Part shown: piece after piece, positions 28,653-39,511 of the stretch
Layout: every line of letters begins with the position of its first letter
Position numbering within the stretch: the first letter of the stretch is position 1
Assembly: GCA_027485855.1 (NCBI GenBank)
Contig: JAIXQD010000021.1
Coordinates: forward strand, 62,001 to 126,000
Reading direction: 5' to 3'
Length of the DNA stretch: 64,000 nt
Source of the DNA: Rickettsiales bacterium
GTDB lineage: Bacteria > Pseudomonadota > Alphaproteobacteria > G027485855
Position numbers and translations under genes: made by a program
The notes under the pieces: generated by a model
What the model saw: only the letters and a program-made list of their open reading frames with translations
Told to the model about the DNA's origin: nothing
Database searches by the model: none

Positions 28653-31600
28653 TTATTGGCCAAACTTCATTTGCACTTGTTTTGATTGGCCATTAGCACC
28701 GGGAATATTCACAACAACATTCACGCTGCCTTTAAAGTCCGCAGGTGGCTTACCGCTGAAGCTGCCTGTAGCTGGGTCAAACTTAAGCCAGCTGGGCAAG
28801 GGCGCGCCTGAGGCTGTTTTCGCTTCAACCTTGGTGCCTGCAGGCAGGTTTTGCGGGATTTGCACGCTGGCCTTAAAGCTACCATCGGCAGCTGGCGCAA
28901 AGGCCACGGGCGCATTACCCACTTTAGCCCCCTCACCACCCGTGATAGAAGCCGCCTGCTCGCTGCTTGAGCTATCAACATCGCCCCCCAGCGTCATACC
29001 TGGTACGCCACCGCTGGTTTTCTTGCCGTCGTCACTTTTCTTGTTATCGCCAGCAATATCGAGGCTGCCTTCAATGCCAAAGCTGCTGCTAGTGCTCTTT
29101 GCGGCTTTGACATTGACCTTGCCATCGGCATCGAGCTCGGCTGTGCCATCGGCCGCCATTTTCGTGCCCTCGACATTAATATCCTTGCCGGCATCAACCT
29201 TAAGGTTGCCGCCCGACTTGATATTACCAACCTGGGCTTTGTCGCTCTTGGCTGTGTCATAGCTGCCCTCAAAACTGAGCGCACCCCGATCACGCGAAGC
29301 ATCGCCGCCTTTATCGTTTTTGCCGCGTGTGGCACTGCCCGAAATGCCGGCTTGGAAACCACCCTCATGCGACTCTTCGGTATTGCGTGCGGCCTTCATA
29401 TTGACATTGCCGCCAGCGCCTATACCCACATCGCCGCCTGCATCAATATTGGTGCCTTCCATGGTCACATCGTTCTTGGCTTTAATGTTGGTGCCGGCAC
29501 CTGTTTTAATATTGCTGACAACTGCCGTACTCTTATTCGAGGCCCCATCGGTCATGCCACCTTCAGCCGATATGCCACCGCTCTTTTCGCCCTTGCTCTT
29601 ACTGGCGCTGAGCTCGGCTTTAAAGTTTTGTGATTTATCGAAATCGCTTTCAGTGTTACGTGCCGCATCAAAGGTGACATTGCCTTTTTCAGATTCAATA
29701 TTGGCGCTGCCACCTGCTTCAAGCTGCGCGCCTTCAAAGCGGGCATTATCTTTGGTTTTCACGTTCAGATTGCCACCCGACTTAATCGAGCCGACCACAG
29801 CCGTGCTGCTATCCGTGCCTGATTGACCCGCGTCAAAACCACCACCAATGCTGCCCGTGGGGCCGCTGCCTGATGTGCCTTTGCTAACGCCAACTTTAAG
29901 CTCGGCATTCACATTGAGATTGTCGCTACGGGTCTTGGTGGTATCGGCGGCGGCTTTGAAATCTAAGCTGCCGGCCTCAAGATCAACATTTTTGCCGGCA
30001 TCAATATTGGTGCCTTCAAATGTGGTCTTGCCTTCAGATTTGCTCTTGATGTTACCACCCGCTTTAATGGTGCCCGTTACAGCCTTGCTGCTTTGGTCAG
30101 ATGAGCTGGATTTTTCCATCTCATATTGAGCTTTAACGCCGCCCTCAACATTGGCACGCGCTTTGGCGGTGCCCGTTGTGGACGAAGCCTCGCCACCAAC
30201 GCCAGCCGTGGCATAAACGCCGAGCTTGCCCGTGTGGCTTTCGCTATTTTCAGACGACCACTCACGATCTGCCGCAGCCTTATTCTCAATCTCTTTGGCT
30301 TCCTGGCTGTAATCGCCGCCGGCATCAATTTGCGTGCCAACATCCGTGAGTTTCTCGCCGGCTTTGCGTGTCACATTGCCGCCCGCTTTAATGGTGCTGG
30401 TGCGTGCGGTGCTGCTGCCGTCGGTTGAACCCTCTTTGGTGTTTTGGGCATATAAACCTACGCCGGCTTCAGCATCGGCTCCAGCACTGGCTTCGGCTTT
30501 GCCGCCCACCACACCGATGGGGCTGGCGCCACCACGGGCGCCTGCTTTGGCGCTGGCTTTAGCTTCACCGCTGATATAAAGGCCCGACTTGGTTTCTTCG
30601 CTGGACTTGATGGTTTCTTTGCTGTCATTAGCCTCGCGGAAGGTCTGGTTGCGCTTGGCATCAATGTTGGCATCACCACCGGCCTCAATGTCCGAGCCCA
30701 TTACATCAATGTCGCGGCCCGCTTTCATATTGAGGTCACCGCCCGATTTAATGCTAGAGCCAGTATTGGTAATGGTTTTGTCGGTTTGTGTTTCAGTTTT
30801 GCTCTTGGCTAAGGTTAGGCGTGTTTCACCCTCGGCTTTAGCGCCCGCCTGAGCCTCGGCTCTGCCGGTTGCACCCAAGACACCCGCACGACCTTTAGCC
30901 GTAGCGCTGGCATCGGCACCGGCCTTGCCTTCATTCTCAACCCATAAACCGACAGCTGTTGTGGTTTTCTTGGTGGTTTCAGTTTCAACATTTTGTGCGG
31001 CCAATACATTGAGGTCACGCGCCGCATCGAGTGCGACATTGCCTTTGGCATCGACGTTAGAACCCTGCACAGTAATGTCGTTGGCGCTCTTGGCTTTAAG
31101 ATTGCCGCCCACCTTAAGATTGCTGCCAACACTATCTTGCTTAAATTTAGTGTTCTCCGTGGTCTCACTACCATAAAGACTGCCCGGACCACCAACGCCT
31201 AAGCCAGTCTGGCTGGTTTTGCTGGTATCGGTGCGGGTGTTTTTACCCGCCAGAATGTTAAGGTCGCCGCCGGTTTTAAGATCGGCATTGCCGCCCACAT
31301 TCACATCGCTGCCCTGAATGGTGGTGTCTTTCGCCGAGTCGGTTTTAAGATTGCCGCCCACATTAAAGTTGCTGCCAACATTGGTGGTGGTTTTTGTGCC
31401 CTTCTCGGTGCTGCTGCCCGAACCAAACATGCCTTGTGTTTTGGTGGTGGTGGTTTTCTCTTTGCTGTCTTCGCGGGCAATAATGTTAAGGCTGCCATCC
31501 GATTTAATATTGGCATTGCCTTTCACATTAACATCGGTACCCGCAAAAGTTGTGTCACCGCCTGATTGCGATTTAAGATTGCCACCCACCGTCAGGCCCG

Positions 31601-34600
31601 ATTTAATTTGCTTGGTTTCTTTTTCAACTGTGGTGGTGTTACTACCCAAGAAACCAATGCTGAGGCCGGTTTTGGTGGTTTTTGCTGATTTATCTTCGAT
31701 GGTATCAAAGGTGAGATTACCGCCCGCCTTAAGATCGGCATTACCACCAGCACTCACTTGTGCGCCAAGGTTGGTAATGTCTTTCTTGGCATCCATTTTA
31801 AGGTTGCCGGTGGAGGTAATGCTGGCTTCTTTGCCAATGACCGTAGCCATATTGGCATCATTGCCGGTGGTGCTGGCCAGCGTTTTATTGACAATGCTGC
31901 CACCCGCGGCCAAATCAACATTGCCGCCTTTAATGGTGCCGCTGACATTGGTAATGTCGCCTGCTGTTTTAATTTTGAGATTATTCGAGCCCTCAATGGT
32001 GCCGCCGACATTATCAAGCTTGGTTAAATCAAGATTGGCATTGCTGGCTGAAATAATGGCGCCCTTCTTGATTTGCTCTTTGGTGGTAGCCGCCAAATAC
32101 ACCACAGGGGCTAAAACTTTAACGCCCTGCACGGTGGTTTCAACCATCCACACCACGTCTTGCTTAAGGTTGGCAATTTGTGACGGCGTTAAAGCGCGAC
32201 CAAACTGCAAACCTAAGCGCGATGATTCAGTGACCGAATTATCCATCAAGCGCTGCATTTGCTTGGCTTCGCTTTCGGCATTATTGAGCAAATTAGTGCC
32301 CACTTGCGAGACTAACTGCTGCCTTATGAGATAACCCTCATAGTTAGAATCGCCTAAACGACGGGTGATGGTGTCGGGGTTATAGCCCAAGCGCTTGGCC
32401 AAATAATCGGAGCCGCCAAAATCAGTGCCCAGCATAAAGCGCGGATTGCTCTCAATCAGGAAGCGCGCATTGGGGTCACGATTGGTGACAAACAAGCCGT
32501 TGGGGTTGGTGGGCAAAGTAATAATAACGCCATTAAAATTAAGCTTGGGCGCGGGCGCCGTTGCGCTGGTGCCCGATACCGCATTGGCGCCGCTGGCGCT
32601 GCTGGTGCCAGATAAACCGCTGGCCCCTGTGGCGCCTGTGCCGCCAGCAATAGTGCTGGCACCGCTGGCGCCTGCCGTATCATCAACAGGGCCGACACCA
32701 TTTGCCGCATTATCGGCCGAAAGACCGGTTAAGCCAGCCGTGGCAATAACACCGCTGACGCCACCTGCGCCCGATGTATTGCTGCCGCCACTTTGCAAGC
32801 CGCTGGCGCTGGCGCCGCTGGCACTACGGCTACCAGGTGCTGCCGTATTGGGTGAGCCTGCATTGCTTAATGAGAAGCCGCTGGCATTCAGGGTGGTGGC
32901 AAAGATACCCGCACCAACATTATCTATGGTTGTGGTGCTCGTGATAAATTTATTGTAATCGCGATAATTGGTAAAATCGCATGGGCCGATGGACAAAAAG
33001 CCGCAATCCTCAAGATCGTTCCAGGTGGCTTTCCAGTTTTTACGCGTGAGCGACATGTCGTTATTGGTGAATGTAGCACCGCCCGTGGTTGTGCTGATAT
33101 TGACCGTTGGCGAAGAAATAACCCCGCCGACATTTGTCGCCGTGGTGAAGTTAAGAATAGACAATGTGCCGCCGCCAATAATTTGCGGAATATTGGTAGG
33201 CTTGCCGCCACTGTAAAGTTGCGCGGTAAAGAATGTCGCTTCCCAATCATGGCGATATTCGTAATCACCAAAGCCGCCCACTTCCTCAACGCCGGTTTCA
33301 GTCGCGCTCCAGCCGGCCACGCGCGGGTTGGCGTCACGATCGGCGCCGGTGCGGTTGCTGCCGGGGGTATCATCAAAGCCGGTGCCAACATAATTCCAAA
33401 CGCGGTTATCGCCGCCGACGACCTCATTGTGGAAATTCGTCGCGGTGATGCTGATATTACGCTGCGCCACAATATCATTATTGTTACGCACGGTAGGCGC
33501 CGTGATGCTGATATCGCGGCCACCATCGATGGTGCCGGTGCTGCGGTTGAAGAAAGTGCCTGTGCTGCTGGCATTGAGTGTAAGACCCGCATAAAGCGCG
33601 CCATAATTATCAAAATTGCCACTGGTGGCACTGACATTTAGCGTATTGATAGCCGATATACCGCCCGTGCCGGTGTTATTGATGCTGAGCGCCGATAAGG
33701 TTAGGTTTTGGCCGCTATGAATGGCGCCTGGGTTGGTTAAGCCAGTCGTGGCAAGCGTTATGGTTGCCGTGCCCGTGCCGCTGGTGGCCGCAACAATCGC
33801 TGTGCCAGAGCCACCCATAGACAAAGAATTTGTGGCCAACAGCATATTGCCCGTGCTGCTTAATGTGGCGTTGTTAGCCAGGGTCAGCGCGGTTGTTCTG
33901 ATTTGCACCGTGCCGCCCAAAAATACTGATGCGGCATTGCTGCCATTAATCACCACAGCATTAGTACCGCCCGCACCGGTTAAGTTAAGGCCGGTGCCCG
34001 CTTGTATCAGGCCATTATTGTTGATGGTATAGCTGCTGGTCGACAAACCCACCGACGAGAGCTGACCCGATGAAATAATTTGCGCACCAGCATTGTTGGT
34101 AAGGCCACGCGAATAAAGATTGAGCCCAACCGCGCTTTGTAAAGTGCCACTGTTGGTGATGCTATCGGATTCTAAAGTGCCAGACTGACTGCCGGTGGTG
34201 CCCAAAATAATTTTACCACCCGAGTTATTGGTAAGGGTGCTAACAGCAGTGATGTAATTATTGCCGGTAGCGCCCTGAATAAGCCCGCTATTGGTCAGGT
34301 TGTTGATGCTAAAATCAATCAAATTGGCCAGAATGTTATTGCTGTTATTCAAAACAACATTGGTGTTACCGCCAAAGCCACGCAATTGCACACGACCCGT
34401 TGTGCCTTGCAAAGTACTGCCGGCATTATTGTTTATCGTCAGCTCGCCAGAACTGCGTGCGGCAATATCTAAATTGCGCTCGGCAATAATTTTATTGGTG
34501 TTAGTCAGGGTGTTATTAACCGTCAGGGTTAAATCACGCCCACTTTGCAGCGTCCCGCTATTGGCCAGTATGTTTGCAACAACACTACCATTTCTGGTGC

Positions 34601-37600
34601 TGGCAGACGCGGCAATATATGTGCCCGTGTTAGTAAAGATTGCGCCCGTTAAGGTGCCACCATTGGTCGCTTGCCAGTTACTATTATTAGTAAGGGTGCC
34701 AATATTTGCTGTCAGCACATCTTTGACCAGCACCGTGCCGCTGTTTATAACTGTGCCGATATTGAAAGTAGCAGCGTTTTCGGCCTGCACTGTGCCGGTG
34801 TTATTGATGTTGCTGAGCGACAGATTTAAGCTACCGCCCAATATAATACCGGCTTGTGTGTTAACCGCAACCGTACCAAAAACATGCCCTTGCATAATGA
34901 CAGCACCCGTCGCCTGAATGCGCCCCGCCGAACTATTGCTTACCGCAAGGCTTGAGCTGCTATTGCTCAGCGCAATGCGCAAATCGCGTCCCGCAATCAG
35001 ATTAAGGCTGTTGGTAAGGCTGGTATTTAAAGTGAGGGTTAAATCGCGGTTCGATTGTAATGTGCCGCTATTGGTGAGTGTGTTTAACGTAAAGGCTGCA
35101 TCAGCCGTTGTGGCAGAAGCGGCCAACAAATTACCACTATTGTTAAGGCTGCTGGATATTAGGGTGAGACCATTCATGGCCTCCCAAGCGCCGGCATTGG
35201 TTGTGGTGGCAGCAGTCAGTGTTTGCGCGCCTTGCACCAAAATAGTGCCCGCAGCATTATTGGCAAAAGCGCCAGTAAGCGTAACACTAGCCGCACCACC
35301 CGTTTGCAGGCGGCCCGCATTGGTCACGGCGATGCCATTAAGTGTCAATGTTTGTGCCTGCACGCGGCCATTATTGATGGTGAGGTTAAACAGGCCATCG
35401 CCCGCATTGCCGGCCATATCAAGCGCATCACCCGCTTGGAATACTGACGCACTGTCATTTTGCACCAAGCTCAGCGTCGTACCGCTATTGCGCCCGCGCA
35501 CGGTGATATCATCGGTAGCTAATACACGGCCGCTATTGGTTAGCGTATCGCGCACATTAAGATTTAAATCCTCGGCACTTTGCACAAGGCCGCTATTGGT
35601 AAAGCTATTCACATTAAATGTGCCAGACTGACCCACCGTATTAGAGGCAATGAAATTGCCGCTATTGGTTAGGCTGGTGCCAGTGAGCAGTAGGCCGCGG
35701 GTTGATTGCAACGCGCCTTCATTGAGAATATTAGCGGCGGTGAGTGAGAGTATGTTTTTAGTAAGCCAAGTGCCACGATTGGTAAAGTCACCCGTTAAGC
35801 TCACTGTGCTGTTATCTTCGGTCTGCACCACTGTGCCAGACGCGCTACTAAAGCTACTGCCAACAAGCGTAAAGCTATTGGCCAAAACCTTGCCGCCATT
35901 ATGAGTGACCGCCAAATCGGTATTACCATTAAAGCCCGTCATGGTTAGGGCATCAGCCGCCTGAATAACCGAGTTTGTGCTGCTATTATTAACCGTAAGC
36001 GTACTGCCATTATTGCGGCCAGCAATGGCGATATCATCATCGGCCAAAATCTGCCCGGCGTTGGTTAAGGTGTTGCGCACCATAAGCGTAAGGTCACGCG
36101 CACTTTGCACTGTGCCGCTATTGCTAAATGTATCGGCGCTGATGCTGGCGTCAAAGCCGCTATTGGCCGAACCAATTAACAAGCCGTTATTGGTGAAACT
36201 GGTGGTTGTCAGCAGCAAGCCCTTGGTGGCCTGCCATTGTGCGGCCAGCGCGTTAGTTACGCTATCTGCTGTCAGGCTTAATGCATCACTTGTAAGCCAG
36301 GTGCCGTTATTAGTAAGCGCGCCAGTGAGGGTAATTGTGCCGCTGACATCGGCTTGCAACAAGCCCGAATTCGTCAGTGATGCGCCATTAACCGTAAGAT
36401 TGTTATTGGCCAATACTGTGCCGCCACTAATGTTCAGCACATAAAGCGCATTGCCACCAAACCCAGCCATATTGAGATTACGGCTCGATTGCAGCACGCC
36501 AGCGCTATTATTAAAAGTAAGGGTGGTGGCTACATTTCTGCCGCGCACGGTAATATCGCGCGCCAAAATATTGCCCGAATTATTGATGGTATTGAGCACA
36601 TTTAAGGCTGTATCGCGGGCACTTTGCAGCGTGCCGCTATTGGTGATGCTGTTGCTGTTTAACACAAAATCATTGGCGACATTATTAGAGCCAATCAAGG
36701 TGCCGCTGTTATTGACGCTACCAGCCGTGATGGTTGCGCCATTATTTGCCTGCATGCCGCCGCTATTGGTCAGCGCATTGGTCGCCGCAAGCGTCAGCAC
36801 ATCTTTGGTGAGCCATGTGCCCGTATTGCCAAAATTATTGGTCAGGGTGGCGTTGGCCAAACCCTCAGTTTGCACCGTGCCGCTATTGCTAAAATCAACC
36901 GCCGACAGATCTAGCCTTTGCGCAAAAATCAGGCCCAAGGTCTGCTCAACCGTGCGCGCGCTGCCGATATTAAGCGTATTACCGGCCTGCAACACGGCAT
37001 TAGCGCCAGTATTATAAATATCGAGCGCGCCTGCACCCGTCACGGTCACATCATTGCTGGCCAATGTTTTGCCGCTATTATCAAAGCGTGTGGTTAACCC
37101 CAGGCTTAAATTTGTGGCGCTTTGCAGCGTGCCGCTATTATTGAGGCTAGCGAAGGTGAGTGTGGTATTACCGGCGCTGTTATCGGTTTTCAAAATTGTG
37201 CCGCTATTGGTCAGCACACTGCCCGACAGCAAGAAGCTGCGTGTGGTTTGCCAGCTGCCTTGGTTGTTAATGGTGCTGCTGCTATTGACGGTAAAGTCAC
37301 GCAGCGCCAACATTGTGCCGCTATTGGTGAGAGCCGCAGTTAAGTTTAGCGTGCTGTCATTATCGGTTTGCAAAATGCCAGCATTGGCAAAACTGGTGGC
37401 ATTAACCGTGAGCGCGCTTGCAATTGTTTTGCCGGCTTGTGCATCAAAACTAAACTGCCCAACCGAGTTCGCATGACCTCTTAAGGTCAAAGCGCCACCC
37501 GCTTGCAAGACACTATTGGCGCCTGTTGCCGTGTAAGCCAGCAAAGAGCCTTGTGTGCGCCCCTCAACCAGCAAACCATTACCAGCTAAAATACTACCGC

Positions 37601-39455
37601 CATTATTGGCCAGCGTATTACGCACCGTTAAAACTAAATTACGCGCGGTTTGCAGCAGGCCGCTATTGGTCAAGCTATTAAGAAACAAGCTTCCATCAGT
37701 GCCAGCATCAGCACCAGCATAAAACTGGCCGCTATTATTAAAGCTGGTGCCAACTAATTCAGCACCCGCACTGCCCTGCATGGCGCCGCTATTGACATGC
37801 GCTTGCCCGCGCATCCGCAGCAGATTACGCGCAAATAATGTGCCGCTATTGGTAAAGTTTAACACGCCCTCATCGGTGCGAGCGATCGTGCGCAAATCAT
37901 TGAAGGCCGAGATATTACCGCTATTATTTGCTTCGCCATCAACTCTAAGCCTAATATTGCCAACATCGGTTGACATGGCGCCAGCATTGGTGAAGCCATT
38001 TGAAAGTATTTCAATGATATCGGCTTGCATTTCAGCGCCGGCGGCTGTGGTCAGCGCGCCAACAGAGGTCAGTGTCAATGTTGCATTATTGCTAATCAGC
38101 TTGGCGGTATTGAGTGCCAGCGTATTGCCGCTGGTAAGCGCCAAAGCATTTTCGGCAAACAGCGTTGCGCCATCGGCACCCACGCTAAAGTTGCCCACAT
38201 TGCCTGTCAGTGTATCGCCAGCGCTATAAATAGTGCCACTCACAGTTGCATTGGCCACAATGGTAAGGCTTAAATTACGCACCGCATGACGGCGGTTATT
38301 ATCGGTGAGCGATGCGTTGCTTTTCGCATCGGCAAAGCTTTGCGCCGACAGCGTTAAATCGCGCTGGGCAACAATGCTGCCGCCGGTTAAATCAACCCCG
38401 CCCGTAACCGCAAAAGCAATATCACGCTTGGCCGCAAAGCTACCATTGGTTGTGGTCAGCGCTTGCGCATTATTGCTGCTGGTGGTAACGGCAATATCGC
38501 GCTCGGCTGAAACCTTGCCGCCCACAGTAATGCGGCCATCGGCCGTAAGCGTTACATCATCGCCCAATGCGGCAACGTCACCCAGCAAGCGCACGCCCAC
38601 GCCGTTTTCAGTGGCAATCAGGCGAATGCGATTAGCATACATGCCGCCCACAGCGGTAGAATCGATAGCAAAGCTCGGCGCGGCACCCGTGGCCGCAACT
38701 TCAGTCACGGCTTTGCTGTTTACATCAAAATCGTTGCTGCCCGCGACCACATCAAGCTGCTTGGCATTAACCTGGCCATCAAGCCGCACATTGCGGCCTG
38801 CCAGCAAAAGATAATTTGGCGCATTGGCATCGAGGCCGGTGCCCTCAACAACAATATCGCCATTGCGAATTTGGTAACCAGTCACAACGCCGCCAGCAAT
38901 TTGTGGCGCACCCGTGGTGAGTGTGGCATTGGGCGTATTGATAAAGCCGCAGCCCGAGCATGTAATACCATAAGGGTTGGCGATAATCACATCCGCCGAT
39001 TGCCCCAAAACTTCCATAAAGCCATTCAGCTCGCTGCGCTTGGCCGCGGTGACTTCGTTTAAAATAACGCTGGCTTCGTTGGTCAGATTAAGGTTAGCCT
39101 GCACCTTGCCGGCCAATTGCGATAATTTATCAATCTCGTCGCGGTTATTGTTATTCAGCACCACGCCGCGATTGCTCACATCGAAGCTTAAAAAGCGGTT
39201 ATGCGACAAACCCTGTGCATTAGCTTGCGCAATATCAACGATGGGCACGCCATTAGGAGCATTATAAACTTGGGTGTTCGTGTCGGCCGGATTAACGGTT
39301 TGCGCTAAGGCTTGCCCGAGCGGCATAAAGCAAAACAGCGCCGTTGCCGCAAAAGCAATGCCACCCTCAAGCGGCGGCACAACCATATTTGCCCCAAGAG
39401 AAGCGCGGGCGGGTTTTTTGTTGTTATTTTTGCTGCTTTTGCGTGTGCTGGTCAT
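28653..39455 (-). CDS. FhaB-like two-partner secretion adhesin (TpsA), 3600 residues
   Basis: A basic, extended leader (ending ALA near residue 51) precedes the TPS secretion domain (~residues 55-320) with NPYGITCSGCGFINTPNATLTTG, the haemagglutinin-activity signature. Residues ~450-2050 are beta-helix repeats of the type LTNSGTLQSARDLTLTV, arranged in a ~520-bp supra-repeat. Residues ~2195-2305 are a Gly/Ala/Ser linker. A second repeat series with GGNLKVKSAKDITVQGSNVDAGGN follows to ~3500, and the last ~90 residues resemble a putative-Ig domain (LPSWLKFDPATGSFSGKPP). No VENN motif, toxin domain or immunity gene follows, so this is likely an adhesin, not a CdiA toxin. Exported by the TpsB encoded 56 nt upstream. 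Confidence 0.93.
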   Translation of the reverse strand: MTSTRKSSKNNNKKPARASLGANMVVPPLEGGIAFAATALFCFMPLGQALAQTVNPADTNTQVYNAPNGVPIVDIAQANAQGLSHNRFLSFDVSNRGVVLNNNNRDEIDKLSQLAGKVQANLNLTNEASVILNEVTAAKRSELNGFMEVLGQSADVIIANPYGITCSGCGFINTPNATLTTGAPQIAGGVVTGYQIRNGDIVVEGTGLDANAPNYLLLAGRNVRLDGQVNAKQLDVVAGSNDFDVNSKAVTEVAATGAAPSFAIDSTAVGGMYANRIRLIATENGVGVRLLGDVAALGDDVTLTADGRITVGGKVSAERDIAVTTSSNNAQALTTTNGSFAAKRDIAFAVTGGVDLTGGSIVAQRDLTLSAQSFADAKSNASLTDNNRRHAVRNLSLTIVANATVSGTIYSAGDTLTGNVGNFSVGADGATLFAENALALTSGNTLALNTAKLISNNATLTLTSVGALTTAAGAEMQADIIEILSNGFTNAGAMSTDVGNIRLRVDGEANNSGNISAFNDLRTIARTDEGVLNFTNSGTLFARNLLRMRGQAHVNSGAMQGSAGAELVGTSFNNSGQFYAGADAGTDGSLFLNSLTNSGLLQTARNLVLTVRNTLANNGGSILAGNGLLVEGRTQGSLLAYTATGANSVLQAGGALTLRGHANSVGQFSFDAQAGKTIASALTVNATSFANAGILQTDNDSTLNLTAALTNSGTMLALRDFTVNSSSTINNQGSWQTTRSFLLSGSVLTNSGTILKTDNSAGNTTLTFASLNNSGTLQSATNLSLGLTTRFDNSGKTLASNDVTVTGAGALDIYNTGANAVLQAGNTLNIGSARTVEQTLGLIFAQRLDLSAVDFSNSGTVQTEGLANATLTNNFGNTGTWLTKDVLTLAATNALTNSGGMQANNGATITAGSVNNSGTLIGSNNVANDFVLNSNSITNSGTLQSARDTALNVLNTINNSGNILARDITVRGRNVATTLTFNNSAGVLQSSRNLNMAGFGGNALYVLNISGGTVLANNNLTVNGASLTNSGLLQADVSGTITLTGALTNNGTWLTSDALSLTADSVTNALAAQWQATKGLLLTTTSFTNNGLLIGSANSGFDASISADTFSNSGTVQSARDLTLMVRNTLTNAGQILADDDIAIAGRNNGSTLTVNNSSTNSVIQAADALTMTGFNGNTDLAVTHNGGKVLANSFTLVGSSFSSASGTVVQTEDNSTVSLTGDFTNRGTWLTKNILSLTAANILNEGALQSTRGLLLTGTSLTNSGNFIASNTVGQSGTFNVNSFTNSGLVQSAEDLNLNVRDTLTNSGRVLATDDITVRGRNSGTTLSLVQNDSASVFQAGDALDMAGNAGDGLFNLTINNGRVQAQTLTLNGIAVTNAGRLQTGGAASVTLTGAFANNAAGTILVQGAQTLTAATTTNAGAWEAMNGLTLISSSLNNSGNLLAASATTADAAFTLNTLTNSGTLQSNRDLTLTLNTSLTNSLNLIAGRDLRIALSNSSSSLAVSNSSAGRIQATGAVIMQGHVFGTVAVNTQAGIILGGSLNLSLSNINNTGTVQAENAATFNIGTVINSGTVLVKDVLTANIGTLTNNSNWQATNGGTLTGAIFTNTGTYIAASASTRNGSVVANILANSGTLQSGRDLTLTVNNTLTNTNKIIAERNLDIAARSSGELTINNNAGSTLQGTTGRVQLRGFGGNTNVVLNNSNNILANLIDFSINNLTNSGLIQGATGNNYITAVSTLTNNSGGKIILGTTGSQSGTLESDSITNSGTLQSAVGLNLYSRGLTNNAGAQIISSGQLSSVGLSTSSYTINNNGLIQAGTGLNLTGAGGTNAVVINGSNAASVFLGGTVQIRTTALTLANNATLSSTGNMLLATNSLSMGGSGTAIVAATSGTGTATITLATTGLTNPGAIHSGQNLTLSALSINNTGTGGISAINTLNVSATSGNFDNYGALYAGLTLNASSTGTFFNRSTGTIDGGRDISITAPTVRNNNDIVAQRNISITATNFHNEVVGGDNRVWNYVGTGFDDTPGSNRTGADRDANPRVAGWSATETGVEEVGGFGDYEYRHDWEATFFTAQLYSGGKPTNIPQIIGGGTLSILNFTTATNVGGVISSPTVNISTTTGGATFTNNDMSLTRKNWKATWNDLEDCGFLSIGPCDFTNYRDYNKFITSTTTIDNVGAGIFATTLNASGFSLSNAGSPNTAAPGSRSASGASASGLQSGGSNTSGAGGVSGVIATAGLTGLSADNAANGVGPVDDTAGASGASTIAGGTGATGASGLSGTSSASGANAVSGTSATAPAPKLNFNGVIITLPTNPNGLFVTNRDPNARFLIESNPRFMLGTDFGGSDYLAKRLGYNPDTITRRLGDSNYEGYLIRQQLVSQVGTNLLNNAESEAKQMQRLMDNSVTESSRLGLQFGRALTPSQIANLKQDVVWMVETTVQGVKVLAPVVYLAATTKEQIKKGAIISASNANLDLTKLDNVGGTIEGSNNLKIKTAGDITNVSGTIKGGNVDLAAGGSIVNKTLASTTGNDANMATVIGKEASITSTGNLKMDAKKDITNLGAQVSAGGNADLKAGGNLTFDTIEDKSAKTTKTGLSIGFLGSNTTTVEKETKQIKSGLTVGGNLKSQSGGDTTFAGTDVNVKGNANIKSDGSLNIIAREDSKEKTTTTKTQGMFGSGSSTEKGTKTTTNVGSNFNVGGNLKTDSAKDTTIQGSDVNVGGNADLKTGGDLNILAGKNTRTDTSKTSQTGLGVGGPGSLYGSETTENTKFKQDSVGSNLKVGGNLKAKSANDITVQGSNVDAKGNVALDAARDLNVLAAQNVETETTKKTTTAVGLWVENEGKAGADASATAKGRAGVLGATGRAEAQAGAKAEGETRLTLAKSKTETQTDKTITNTGSSIKSGGDLNMKAGRDIDVMGSDIEAGGDANIDAKRNQTFREANDSKETIKSSEETKSGLYISGEAKASAKAGARGGASPIGVVGGKAEASAGADAEAGVGLYAQNTKEGSTDGSSTARTSTIKAGGNVTRKAGEKLTDVGTQIDAGGDYSQEAKEIENKAAADREWSSENSESHTGKLGVYATAGVGGEASSTTGTAKARANVEGGVKAQYEMEKSSSSDQSSKAVTGTIKAGGNIKSKSEGKTTFEGTNIDAGKNVDLEAGSLDFKAAADTTKTRSDNLNVNAELKVGVSKGTSGSGPTGSIGGGFDAGQSGTDSSTAVVGSIKSGGNLNVKTKDNARFEGAQLEAGGSANIESEKGNVTFDAARNTESDFDKSQNFKAELSASKSKGEKSGGISAEGGMTDGASNKSTAVVSNIKTGAGTNIKAKNDVTMEGTNIDAGGDVGIGAGGNVNMKAARNTEESHEGGFQAGISGSATRGKNDKGGDASRDRGALSFEGSYDTAKSDKAQVGNIKSGGNLKVDAGKDINVEGTKMAADGTAELDADGKVNVKAAKSTSSSFGIEGSLDIAGDNKKSDDGKKTSGGVPGMTLGGDVDSSSSEQAASITGGEGAKVGNAPVAFAPAADGSFKASVQIPQNLPAGTKVEAKTASGAPLPSWLKFDPATGSFSGKPPADFKGSVNVVVNIPGANGQSKQVQMKFGQ
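32540..32870 (-). repeat. Gly/Ala/Ser low-complexity linker in the adhesin
   Basis: About 110 residues composed almost only of Gly, Ala, Ser and Thr (GASASGLQSGGSNTSGAGG, GASGASTIAGGTGATGASGL) interrupt the beta-helix between the two repeat series. DNA units around GCTGGCGC recur. Confidence 0.75.
34700..37850 (-). repeat. ~520-bp supra-repeats in the adhesin
   Basis: The phrase GTWLTKD/GTVLVKD and its DNA recur at about 37830, 37310, 36810, 36290, 35760, 35240 and 34720, an almost constant 520 bp (~174 residues). Each unit carries the order GTWLT-LTA-LTNSG-QSARDLTL-NTLTN-ILA-DDITVRGRN-QAGDAL. Confidence 0.75.
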
Positions 39456-39511
39456 GTTGCGTCCGTTGAAAAGCTAAGTGTGGAAAGGAAAAAACCAGAA
39501 ATAATTAAGCG

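Noticed and set aside
31318-32334. 338-codon plus-strand ORF inside the adhesin gene, and many similar ones from 31000 to 38900
   Set aside because: They mirror the repetitive adhesin frame (Val/Leu/Pro-rich antisense of Asn/Thr/Gly codons); no start sites.
28653-39455. CdiA-type contact-dependent toxin
   Set aside because: No VENN or other pretoxin motif, the C-terminus is Ig-like, and no small immunity gene follows.
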